A stretch of 19,865 bases of DNA. It comes from CAZJBS01 sp964544475. GTDB taxonomy: Bacteria; CLD3; SB21. Below are positions 1-7,842 of this stretch, piece after piece. The notes beneath the pieces were generated by a model. It ran no database searches and was not told the origin of the DNA. It worked only from the letters and a program-made list of their open reading frames with translations. Each line of letters begins with the position of its first letter. Positions within the stretch are counted from its first letter, which is position 1. Location: assembly GCA_964544475.1 (NCBI GenBank), contig CAZJBS010000045.1:1-19865 (forward strand), given 5' to 3'. The position numbers and the translations under genes are program-made.

Positions 1-1369
1 TCACGGCATGCCAGCGTGAGTTGGCATACACCAGCTTTCTGACCGAACCGCTGGCCGTGGCCGATGCGGAACTGGACGTCGGCAAGGTAAAGACCCGTGA
101 CGCATACGTATCAGCGTTATTATTGCGAAAATCAAACCAGAGGGGATAGGTGCGGCCGATGGTACTGGCGGAACCTGTATAGTCGCATTTCCAGGATCCT
201 GTCGTAGAATTTGATTGTTGGGATGTGATGAGAATGGGTGTGCCAAATTCGATGCCGGCGCCATGACCAAGAAAACACTCCATGAGGTAGCAATCGAGCA
301 AATTGCCGGAAGAGATCTGCAAAAAAGAAAGGCTGATTCTTCCGCTTGGATCGACGCACACCGAAGGGAAGCACTGATTCCCTTCCATTCCTATAGGGAA
401 TTCATAGATATCGATATTCAGGAAATCAGGTGGTATGCTGAGGAACTCAATACACAAGTCGTTTGAGCCTGTTTCGTAATCCTCATAGGCAACGTAGATG
501 AATCCCGTGTTCTGATCGACGGCCATGGACGGAAAATGCATGATCCGAATACTGCCAAAAAACCTCTGAGTATTGGCCTTTGTGAAAGTTCCAATTTGGA
601 CAGCCGTTTCAAAACTGATGCCTCCATCGACCGATCTTCTAAGGAACACTATGCTCCCACCCGTAGCGTGGTTGATTTCGTGCCATATGACATAGACCTC
701 CCCGTTGGGGCCAACAGCTGGAAAGGACCCTTGAATGTATAAGGCGTCAGGATCGGTCCCCGGATTATTACCCTGATATGGGGTTTCGTCCAGTATGGCG
801 GTGGTTTCGAAACTCGCACCACCATTCGTCGAGCGCGCAAAATAAATCTTATTTGGACCAAATCCCGTCCAGCTCACATAGATATAACCATCCCGCGATC
901 CGCCAGTATTGTCGATCGCTATGTACGGCTTGTCTTGATCGATTGTCAGGACGCTCACGGGAGAATGCTGCCAGTTGGCGCCAAAATCCGTCGTTTTTGA
1001 AACGTAAATCTGCCTTTGAACCGGTTGTCCTTCAGAGTGTGCCACATAACAATAGTATGCATTCCCATATCTGTCCCACGCGCAGGATGGATCGAAGCCG
1101 TATTCGTAACCATCGTGATCGGGAATCACTGCTTCGGTAGTCCATGTCGTTGCGCCATCCGTCGAGAAAGAATAGCCGGGTTCATATGGCTCAGATCTGA
1201 AATCATTCCATACAGCCATCAGCCATTTCGGGTTTACCGGATTAACCGCAATAGCTGTCTCATGCTGGTCGTCGCTGTTGAGTGTCAGTCGCACATTCGG
1301 ATACTGTGCAAACAAAGCGGGAACCGTCATTAGCAGGGATGACACGATGGCATACAAACAGGTCTTCAT
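1..1369 (-). CDS. Secreted Asp-box (BNR) sialidase-like beta-propeller protein, 3' end outside window
   Basis: The frame is open from an ATG at 1369 to the left edge (about 456 codons), so the C-terminus is missing. A perfect AAGGAGG lies just upstream. The first ~21 residues form a signal peptide (MKTCLYAIVSSLLMTVPALFAQ), so the protein is exported. At least four Asp-box motifs (S/T-x-D/N-x-G-x-x-W/F) are visible: STDGATTW (~69), TTDFGANW (~126), STNGGASF (~180), SVDGGISF (~245). They are spaced as in BNR/sialidase-fold propellers. I see no evidence for true sialidase activity; the fold is recognised, not the substrate. It lies 14 bp after the LVIVD gene at 1384-3624, so the two are probably co-transcribed. 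By analogy with its neighbours the missing end may carry a T9SS sorting domain; this is inference. A truncated paralogue lies at 3651-3830. Confidence 0.82.
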   Translation of the reverse strand, partial: MKTCLYAIVSSLLMTVPALFAQYPNVRLTLNSDDQHETAIAVNPVNPKWLMAVWNDFRSEPYEPGYSFSTDGATTWTTEAVIPDHDGYEYGFDPSCAWDRYGNAYYCYVAHSEGQPVQRQIYVSKTTDFGANWQHSPVSVLTIDQDKPYIAIDNTGGSRDGYIYVSWTGFGPNKIYFARSTNGGASFETTAILDETPYQGNNPGTDPDALYIQGSFPAVGPNGEVYVIWHEINHATGGSIVFLRRSVDGGISFETAVQIGTFTKANTQRFFGSIRIMHFPSMAVDQNTGFIYVAYEDYETGSNDLCIEFLSIPPDFLNIDIYEFPIGMEGNQCFPSVCVDPSGRISLSFLQISSGNLLDCYLMECFLGHGAGIEFGTPILITSQQSNSTTGSWKCDYTGSASTIGRTYPLWFDFRNNNADTYASRVFTLPTSSSASATASGSVRKLVYANSRWHAV

Positions 1370-1373
1370 ATAG

Positions 1374-1380
1374 CCTCCTT
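1374..1380 (-). promoter_or_regulatory. Shine-Dalgarno site for the sialidase-like gene
   Basis: The minus strand reads AAGGAGG, four bases before the ATG at 1369. It falls in the 14-bp gap after the upstream stop codon. It fixes the start of a gene whose other end is outside the window. Confidence 0.7.
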
Positions 1381-1383
1381 CGT

Positions 1384-3624
1384 TCACTTGATCAGGCAGA
1401 GTTTCTTGGTTATGGAAAAACCGTTCACGGTTAAACGGTACAAGTAAACGCCTGAAGCTAGACCCGACAATTCAAGATCGACCGCGTGATGACCGGTGCT
1501 CAATGACCGGTTCAGCACTGTTTGAATCTTCTGGCCGAGGATGTTGTACAGCTCCAACGACACGAAAGATTCATTCGGTACGTCGAAACGAATCGTGGTG
1601 CTATTGTTGAATGGATTTGGATAATTCTGAGCGAGCAGACTTTTCCTGGGGTGCAGAACCTTCCCTTCCGAAACGGCCGTCATTCGGTTGTTTCTGTAAA
1701 GCAGAACTCCGTCTCCAAAATCTGTGGTAACGACCGTGTCGTGTTTGGCGGCGATTCCATAGCCGCCCTCGGCGCTTGCGATCACCTGTAGTTGATACGG
1801 ATTGGAGATGTCCACGACTGTTAATCCGTTCCCAACCCAATATAAGTGATGGCCCCCCATAGCCATGTCGACTTCGCTGACACCGGAACCGACTTGAAGG
1901 GTATCGAGAATAAACGCGTTGTGTGGGTTGTCAATATTGATCGAATAAAGATAGGCTGAGGACGCAAACAATAGTGAGTCTTGCGCCGCAAGGCCAAAAA
2001 TGGGAATCAAAAAATGGTTGATTTCTGATGGGTTGACGGGATCGTGAACATCGATGATTCTCAGTCCTGCATCCTGAGTGGCCATGTAGCAGATGCTATC
2101 TTTGATAAGAATGTCTTTCGGTTTGTAAAGGCTGCTGTACCAGCCGACGGGAAAAGGCGTCGCCACATTGGAAACATCAATTACCTCAAATGCTGAGTCT
2201 AGAGTATTTTCATATTTGTCATGCGCGGCGTAGATCAAGTCTCCGGCTTTGTCGATATATTCGATGCCGTCGCCATACGTAGCTACGATAGTGGGATGGT
2301 AAACGTCCGTAATGTCACAGATCACGAGCTTGTTTCCCATGACGATATAGACACAATTGCTGTCAACCAGAAGTTCTTCTGCTGGTGTGCCGTTTTGAAG
2401 ATTAGCGATGTTCCCGACGTAAGCCGGATCGGAAATATCCAAAATCCATAAACCGGCATACCAGTTTGTTGTAAACAAGAGGTCACCTCGAAGGACAGCT
2501 TTGTATGCGTATGATCCGGTGGGGAAGAATCCTGCGTCCTGAAGATGAGTCGAATCTGCAACATTCACCACCCACAAGCCGCTGCCTTCGGCGACACAGG
2601 CCAGCCCGTTAATAAGTGTAATATCGCCGCTACCCGGTGTGAAGTAGTTCTCCGACAAATAGTGATCTCGTAGTATGGGTTGAGTTGGGTTACTCACATC
2701 GATGGCGTAAACACCAGATGAGGTGCTCGGGGAGGAAGCTCCCGTGACAAAAGCCATATGTCCTTGAGATACCACAGCCCACGCTTCCGCGCCATACGTG
2801 CCTCCCAAGACAATACCACCCACTTCAAACGGACTGGCCGGGTCCGCCACGCTCCACACTCTCATCTCCGCCGAGTCTTCCCACATCGCTACATACATCA
2901 GAGTATCTTCAATATGTAACCCCCATGTGAGGTTGTAATAGGCGATGACTCGGGATGTCAGTGTATCCGGATTTGTCGCATCAATCAGTTCCAAATACGG
3001 AACTTCCCAATTGCCCACATACCCATACCGTCCTTTAGCTTCCAGACATCGGGGTATTTCTCCCCCCGCCGGCGCCGAGCCGCGCAAGATGGGTTGATTA
3101 ATGTTCGTGATGTCCACCAAGCGAACACTCCCTCCCACCGTGCTCACAAATACAAATGAATCCACTGGCGCTACACGATAGGCACCCGATATGTCAATAT
3201 CACTGATCTTTGTTGGAAATGCCGGATCACTGATGTCCAAAATCAATAGACCGTATCCCATGGCCACAAATGCACAGGAGTCTTTGATGCGAATGTGACT
3301 GACACGGCCATCGGTGATGTACTCTCCTACAATCACCGGGCTTGAAGGATCAGCGATGTCGAGGACGTGAAACGTCGGACCATTGCCGATGAAGGCGTAG
3401 TGATCTTTTGTATCCACCGTCGCGCAATATCCCCACGCCCATCGTCCCATAAGCGTGAGCACACTGTCGTCGGTGACGGTCTGGATCGGCCTCTGGATGT
3501 GCTTCAATATCCGCTCTTTCTCTTCATCCATCATATGACGAATGTCCTGATGCTGAGCAGAGAGAGAAGCAAAGAGACCTGAGACCATAACGAAGGCGAG
3601 CAATGTCTTTTGGAAAATACCCAT
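1384..3624 (-). CDS. Secreted LVIVD-repeat propeller protein with T9SS C-terminal sorting domain
   Basis: A 746-residue exported protein. Residues 1-23 are a signal peptide (MGIFQKTLLAFVMVSGLFASLSA). Residues ~60-640 hold many LVIVD-type repeats, seen as blades such as GLLILDISDPAFPTKI (~125), SVRLVDITNINQPIL (~166), GLWILDISDP and LRIIDVHDPVNPSEI. LVIVD repeats form beta-propellers of unknown function on secreted proteins. Residues ~665-746 are a type-A T9SS sorting domain: NYPNPFN, a beta-sandwich with YNILGQKIQTV, SGVYLYRL, and a terminal Lys. The product is therefore likely carried across the outer membrane by T9SS and displayed or released. The ATG has AGGGG 5 bp upstream. The gene follows a truncated sialidase-like remnant by 26 bp and precedes the full sialidase-like gene by 14 bp. 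It is a clear paralogue of the protein at 3846-5405. No enzymatic motif is visible; an adhesive or scaffold role is only a guess. Confidence 0.88.
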   Translation of the reverse strand: MGIFQKTLLAFVMVSGLFASLSAQHQDIRHMMDEEKERILKHIQRPIQTVTDDSVLTLMGRWAWGYCATVDTKDHYAFIGNGPTFHVLDIADPSSPVIVGEYITDGRVSHIRIKDSCAFVAMGYGLLILDISDPAFPTKISDIDISGAYRVAPVDSFVFVSTVGGSVRLVDITNINQPILRGSAPAGGEIPRCLEAKGRYGYVGNWEVPYLELIDATNPDTLTSRVIAYYNLTWGLHIEDTLMYVAMWEDSAEMRVWSVADPASPFEVGGIVLGGTYGAEAWAVVSQGHMAFVTGASSPSTSSGVYAIDVSNPTQPILRDHYLSENYFTPGSGDITLINGLACVAEGSGLWVVNVADSTHLQDAGFFPTGSYAYKAVLRGDLLFTTNWYAGLWILDISDPAYVGNIANLQNGTPAEELLVDSNCVYIVMGNKLVICDITDVYHPTIVATYGDGIEYIDKAGDLIYAAHDKYENTLDSAFEVIDVSNVATPFPVGWYSSLYKPKDILIKDSICYMATQDAGLRIIDVHDPVNPSEINHFLIPIFGLAAQDSLLFASSAYLYSINIDNPHNAFILDTLQVGSGVSEVDMAMGGHHLYWVGNGLTVVDISNPYQLQVIASAEGGYGIAAKHDTVVTTDFGDGVLLYRNNRMTAVSEGKVLHPRKSLLAQNYPNPFNNSTTIRFDVPNESFVSLELYNILGQKIQTVLNRSLSTGHHAVDLELSGLASGVYLYRLTVNGFSITKKLCLIK

Positions 3625-3650
3625 AAGGACCCCTTTTCATGACTGAGACA

Positions 3651-3830
3651 CTACACTAATGTACGCAAGTCAGGCCAAACGTCAAATGAACATGTCGGAT
3701 TCACGGGATTAATCGCAATCGCCGTTTCATGCTGGTCCAGCGCATTCAATGTCAGGCGGATATTCGGATTCTGAGCAGTGACGCCTGCCGCAAATACGCA
3801 AAACCACGTCAGCAATGTTAAGCTTCTCAT
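3651..3830 (-). pseudogene. Truncated sialidase-like paralogue (signal peptide plus ~38 residues)
   Basis: A 59-codon frame opens at ATG 3830 and ends at TAG 3651. It starts MRSLTLLTWFCVFAAGVTAQ, a signal peptide. It continues NPNIRLTLN...DQHETAIAINPVNP, matching YPNVRLTLN...DQHETAIAVNPVNP at the start of the gene ending at 1369. Similarity weakens after residue 45, with V-W-x-D-x-R still shared at ~51-55, and then the frame stops. The rest of the ~450-residue protein is absent. The ATG lies 15 bp after the stop of the LVIVD gene at 3846, with AAAGGGGG between, so translation could start. It is most likely a decayed gene. A short secreted peptide or leader for the next gene (start at 3624) cannot be excluded. 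Confidence 0.72.
3744..3819 (-). repeat. 76-bp perfect direct repeat, copy 1
   Basis: This is identical over all 76 bases to 5449-5524, in the same orientation, 1705 bp apart. In this copy it encodes residues ~5-29 of the sialidase-like remnant: the hydrophobic part of the signal peptide plus the first mature residues. Neither edge coincides with a gene boundary. Confidence 0.9.
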
Positions 3831-3845
3831 CGCAGCCCCCTTTCT

Positions 3846-5405
3846 TCATTTTAGATACAAAAGTTTCCTTGATTTTATATAAGTCCCGGACCTGAGACGG
3901 TAGATGTACATGCCTGAACTCACCTCCTTTCCCGCGTCATTCTTGCCGTCCCATACCAATACATGATTTCCCCTGGTCTGATTCTGACTTGCGAACTTCC
4001 TCACCTCCTGTCCCAGAACGTTGTATATGGCCATCTCTATTCTGGCTTCCTCCGGAACAAAATACCGGATGCTTGTCGTTCCGTTGAATGGGTTCGGATA
4101 GTTCTGGTAGAGTGCATATCCATGAGTTTTCGTTTCAAAACCGGCTCTTATGGCCGTTATCAACGTATTCCTCAAAATGTAGATGCCGGCTGCTCCATAC
4201 GATGCGAGCAAGGTGTTGTTTTCTGATGCGACATAATTCGATGGAAAAAATGATCCAACAACACGGCAATTGGAAACATCGGATACATCTACGACGGCCA
4301 GTCTATCGCCTCCCACCCAATACAAATAACCGTCCTGAATCTCCATATCCACGCTGGAAACGCTCGTTCCCACCAGAAGTGTATCCAGCACAACCGGCGC
4401 AAGGGGATGGGATATATTCACGGAGTAGACATGGGCGCCTGCCGCAAAGGCTATGGTATCACGGATAATGACGCCTCGCACATCACCCAGTATATGGCCT
4501 AATTCTACGGGGTTTGACGGAGTCCGTATATCCACAATGCGCAGGCCGCCGTTGTTCGTGGCGATGAAGGCCACGGAGTCATTGACGGCTATGTCATACG
4601 GATAATACGGACTCAGCAAATATCCCACCCGGTGCGGCACCGTATCGCTCCGGACATCAATGATCTCCATGATCGTGTCGATACCTGTAGAATTGATTCG
4701 CCGGGTGACATACACGTAGTTCTTGCCAACATCCATATCTCGAAAATGTTCACCATACGTGCTCAATACAACCGGCAATAATTTGTCTGATACACTGCAG
4801 ATATGTAACGTGCCTGACGCAAGGATATGTGCCGTATCACCAACCGCGATGATTCTATTGGCAAATCGTCCTCCAAGAAACATATTGGACAAGTTCGCAG
4901 GATTCTGTGGATCTGATATATCCACGATCCACAAGCCCGCATATCCGCAAGCCGCATACACTATGTTGTCCTTCAGGATCATATCAGTCATCAGATTCCC
5001 GGTCGGAAATAGTCCTCCGTACTCCAGCGAGTCCGCAGAATGGACGACGATCATCTGCATCCCATAGGACCAGAAATTACCGGAATAAAGAACTCCGTCC
5101 TGCAGCCTCATATCGAATAAAACCTGCGACGGCAGATTCCCGCGGTGGATCAGTTCATTGGGATTCCCAACATTGAATACGTGAAGGCCGGAGGAGTCCT
5201 TGGTAAGAAACAACAAACTGTCTTCGACGTTCATAAAACGAATATCCGACCACAAGGGATCGGGGAATTCATACGACCCCAAAAGCTGTAGATTCAACGG
5301 ATCGGTGACGCTGTACGTCCTCAATAATACCTCGCCCGTGGCAGCTTCCATCCCGGCATACAACACCGTATCGACGACACAGGCGTAATCACCCCAGCCC
5401 CCCAC
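3846..5405 (-). CDS. 5'-truncated LVIVD-repeat propeller protein with T9SS sorting domain (probable pseudogene)
   Basis: This encodes 519 residues from a GTG at 5405, but that GTG has no Shine-Dalgarno and is not a credible natural start. The frame continues upstream to 5450 (A-T-D-P-D-H-P-T-P-H-Y-F-D) and then meets a TGA at 5451-5453, inside the 76-bp repeat. The first homologous residues align near residue 217 of the 746-residue paralogue, so roughly 215 N-terminal residues, including the signal peptide, are missing. The remainder is well preserved: LVIVD blades such as GLWIVDISDPQNPANL and LRIVDIRTPSNPVELG, then a complete T9SS type-A domain (NYPNPFN, YNVLGQEV, SGMYIYRL, terminal Lys). 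Without a signal peptide it could not reach T9SS. The open frame suggests recent truncation or an assembly join at 5448/5449. Its stop is 15 bp before the sialidase-like remnant. Confidence 0.75.
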   Translation of the reverse strand: MGGWGDYACVVDTVLYAGMEAATGEVLLRTYSVTDPLNLQLLGSYEFPDPLWSDIRFMNVEDSLLFLTKDSSGLHVFNVGNPNELIHRGNLPSQVLFDMRLQDGVLYSGNFWSYGMQMIVVHSADSLEYGGLFPTGNLMTDMILKDNIVYAACGYAGLWIVDISDPQNPANLSNMFLGGRFANRIIAVGDTAHILASGTLHICSVSDKLLPVVLSTYGEHFRDMDVGKNYVYVTRRINSTGIDTIMEIIDVRSDTVPHRVGYLLSPYYPYDIAVNDSVAFIATNNGGLRIVDIRTPSNPVELGHILGDVRGVIIRDTIAFAAGAHVYSVNISHPLAPVVLDTLLVGTSVSSVDMEIQDGYLYWVGGDRLAVVDVSDVSNCRVVGSFFPSNYVASENNTLLASYGAAGIYILRNTLITAIRAGFETKTHGYALYQNYPNPFNGTTSIRYFVPEEARIEMAIYNVLGQEVRKFASQNQTRGNHVLVWDGKNDAGKEVSSGMYIYRLRSGTYIKSRKLLYLK

Positions 5406-5448
5406 GTCAAAATAATGAGGCGTCGGATGATCCGGATCGGTCGCGCGG

Positions 5449-5524
5449 ATTCAATGTCAGGCGGATATTCGGATTCTGAGCAGTGACGCCTGCCGCAAAT
5501 ACGCAAAACCACGTCAGCAATGTT
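5449..5524 (-). repeat. 76-bp perfect direct repeat, copy 2
   Basis: This is an exact copy of 3744-3819. Here it lacks the start codon and first codons of the sialidase-like gene, and it abuts the 5' end of the truncated LVIVD gene. The sialidase-like frame and the LVIVD frame do not match across the junction, so this is not a functional signal-peptide fusion. From 5525 the sequence is unrelated to copy 1. Of the remaining intergenic DNA up to 5688 I can identify only the start region of the plus-strand gene. Confidence 0.9.
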
Positions 5525-5688
5525 GTAATTCAGGCTCTGTCACGGGGATCCCCAACTCACGGCGTGAACAAACATCGCAGCTCTCGGACGGCGGTTTTTC
5601 AATTTCAATTCAGTCAAACCCATTGCTAAATGAAAGATATTCAACTAAATTGCAAGCTGCAACGTAGAATCTCTCACATTCAGGATTC

Positions 5689-7725
5689 ATGCATTTCTTC
5701 AGGCTCGCGGCCACATGGTTGGTATGGTGGTTGACGTGGACTCCGGCGTCATGGGCCGGCGCGGTGTTTCCCGATTCGCTCCTTCAGAAGGCGCATGTCC
5801 GCGCGCGCGCCATGACCGAATCCCGGGTGTCCTACGAATTGGCCGCGACCGGCAAAAGCTTCATTGACAAGGTGGTCGAAGGCCGTTACGAGCCCCAGCG
5901 CACCAGAATTTCCAAATCGATATTTCTCGGCCGGACCGGTCAACGCGAAAAAATCCGGACGCTGTCAGAAGAAACGTATTCCAAATTTTCGGAAGTGGAA
6001 GAACTGACCGAACTTCTGTTCTACCTAGACCCGGGCCGGTTCCCGCTCATCCACGATCTGTCGGCATCCCACATTCCCCTGTCCGGCACCGATCTGGTGG
6101 GCCCGCTTTCGGATGCGGCGCCGTCCTTCTATCACTACGAGCGCTCCGCCGCCACGTCCAACGGCCATGGCGACGTCACTTCTTTCACGGTGACACCGCG
6201 TGATGGCCGCGCCGAATGCTTCGAGGGTCTTTTGAAGATTCGCAACTCAGACGGTGCGGTTCTGGAATGGGACGCCGGCCTTTCGTCCCAGGTCCACATA
6301 TTTCCGTTTTCCAGACGACTTCATGTCAGGGAAATTTTCGATCCACGATCCGGAATGGCCCGGCGGGCGGAGTGGGAATTCGAGACCGTACTGCCCATGT
6401 ATGGAATGCTGCGTTATGCGATGACGATCGAAGTGACCCGTCAAACCGTCAACGGGAATGAGGCTATGGCCGATTCGGTGGAAGCCGGCGACTCCGGCGA
6501 TCTGGTGTCGCAGAAAAAGGACGGGCTGACGGAACACGAACAACAGGCGCTGGAGTTGTTGTCGCCGTTTCGAAGCCGTTCGGAAAAACCGAAATTCTGG
6601 GGATTCACGGCCCTGCCGGATCCGCGGTACAACCGTGTCGAAGGCGGATACGCGGGAGGTATTGTAGGATTCAGGAATATCAAAGCCGGGAAGGTGATCC
6701 GTGACCTGAGTGTTGAAGGATCCTATGGCTACGGGTTCGAAGACCGGCGGTACAAACACCGTCTGGAAATGAGCAAGGGTCTCGCCGGTAACCAATGGCG
6801 CATCGGCGGAAAATATTTCAAGGAACTCAAAGAAAAAGAGCAGGATCAGCTGGGCGGCATGTTGATGAATTCGCTGACGGCGTTGGTCTACCGATACGAC
6901 AAGTTCCATTATTTTTATGTACGCGGCTGGGAAGCGTATTCGCACATTCATTTCCGGCGCAATGTCTCCTGGGATCTTCGCTACACGGATCGGGATGACC
7001 GCAGCGCCGTGGTGAACACGCGTTTTGCACTGATCAAGGGCCTGGTCGATTTCGATCCGAATTATCCGATCCGGCCCGGCCGTCTCCGACGGTTGGCGTC
7101 CGTCTTCGAGTACCAGGTGGGACACGGCAAAGGCATCAAGCCGCGGAATCCTTACGTGCGGATGGAAATCCATGTCGCCCACAGCAACCACAACTGGCTC
7201 AGGAGCGATTTTGATTTCACCCGCCTGTTTTCTTCCGCGCGGTTTCACTTTCCGACCACGCGCCGGGGTTCTCTGGACGGCATGGTGTATCTGGGAACGA
7301 CGCGCGGCGCCCTGCCACAGCAGTATCTGTTTGATCTGTACGGCGTGATACCATATGCCCTGCGCACGGTCAGCCTTCTTGATCGCACCGAGGCGCATAT
7401 CCAGGGCAGCCGGATTGCGGCGGTCGTCGTCGAACATAATTTCGGCGGTGAACTGCTCGAAAAAACGCACCTGCCGATCATCGGCAACGGCAAGACGGAT
7501 CTGATCCCGCTGCTCGGAATCGGATTTGCCGACGTGAACGGCCGAACGGAGGATGCGCTGGTTGCACCGACCCGGACGCTGAAAAAGCCACTGATCGAAG
7601 CGGGATTCGGTTTGGGCGACGTCTTCCGATACCTGCGATTCGAGTTTGTGTGGCGGCTCAACCAACGGCGTCTTGGGACCACGGCGTTCACGGCCACAAT
7701 CCTGACCCTGCTCAACGATTATTGA
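5689..7725 (+). CDS. DUF5686-like outer-membrane beta-barrel protein
   Basis: A 678-residue protein with an N-terminal signal peptide (hydrophobic to ~residue 23, ending A-S-W-A-G-A). The start ATG has AGGA 5 bp upstream. The layout resembles the DUF5686 family common in Bacteroidota: an N-terminal K-A-x-x-R-A...Y-E region (~34-60) and a middle region rich in alternating beta-strand pattern (~315-560). The C-terminal strands resemble the family end, with VVVEHNFGG (~582) and GFGLGDVFRYLRFEFVWRLN (~644-663). The usual DUF5686 carboxypeptidase-regulatory-like domain at the N-terminus is absent, so this is a shorter version. It probably sits in the outer membrane; its substrate is unknown. It stands alone in orientation, divergent from the left block, with 117 bp before the next gene. 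The family call rests on remembered motif pattern, so treat it as probable. Confidence 0.68.
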   Translation: MHFFRLAATWLVWWLTWTPASWAGAVFPDSLLQKAHVRARAMTESRVSYELAATGKSFIDKVVEGRYEPQRTRISKSIFLGRTGQREKIRTLSEETYSKFSEVEELTELLFYLDPGRFPLIHDLSASHIPLSGTDLVGPLSDAAPSFYHYERSAATSNGHGDVTSFTVTPRDGRAECFEGLLKIRNSDGAVLEWDAGLSSQVHIFPFSRRLHVREIFDPRSGMARRAEWEFETVLPMYGMLRYAMTIEVTRQTVNGNEAMADSVEAGDSGDLVSQKKDGLTEHEQQALELLSPFRSRSEKPKFWGFTALPDPRYNRVEGGYAGGIVGFRNIKAGKVIRDLSVEGSYGYGFEDRRYKHRLEMSKGLAGNQWRIGGKYFKELKEKEQDQLGGMLMNSLTALVYRYDKFHYFYVRGWEAYSHIHFRRNVSWDLRYTDRDDRSAVVNTRFALIKGLVDFDPNYPIRPGRLRRLASVFEYQVGHGKGIKPRNPYVRMEIHVAHSNHNWLRSDFDFTRLFSSARFHFPTTRRGSLDGMVYLGTTRGALPQQYLFDLYGVIPYALRTVSLLDRTEAHIQGSRIAAVVVEHNFGGELLEKTHLPIIGNGKTDLIPLLGIGFADVNGRTEDALVAPTRTLKKPLIEAGFGLGDVFRYLRFEFVWRLNQRRLGTTAFTATILTLLNDY

Positions 7726-7842
7726 CCTTTACAATCTGGAGCGATTTTCTTAGAATTTTGCACCACCTTCGGCCCCTCACGGGCCGGGCATTCGGACAAT
7801 CTTCGTTGTCCTTTTTCATACCATCACCAACCGGAGAGTTTT

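Noticed and set aside
5321..5512. 63-codon open frame across the repeat and LVIVD junction
   Set aside because: It is in neither the sialidase-like frame nor the LVIVD frame, so it is a by-product of the junction.
3744..5524. Insertion sequence bounded by the 76-bp repeats
   Set aside because: The repeats are direct, not inverted, are pieces of a signal-peptide gene, and enclose a surface-protein gene rather than a transposase; no target-site duplication is apparent.
6247..7665. 472-codon open frame on the minus strand inside the outer-membrane barrel gene
   Set aside because: It lies fully antisense to a well-supported gene, has no recognisable domain, and such frames are common opposite GC-rich coding DNA.
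7770..7786. Hairpin CGGCCC-CTCAC-GGGCCG between the barrel gene and the SDR
   Set aside because: The stem is only 6 bp and is not followed by a T-tract, so I do not call it a terminator.
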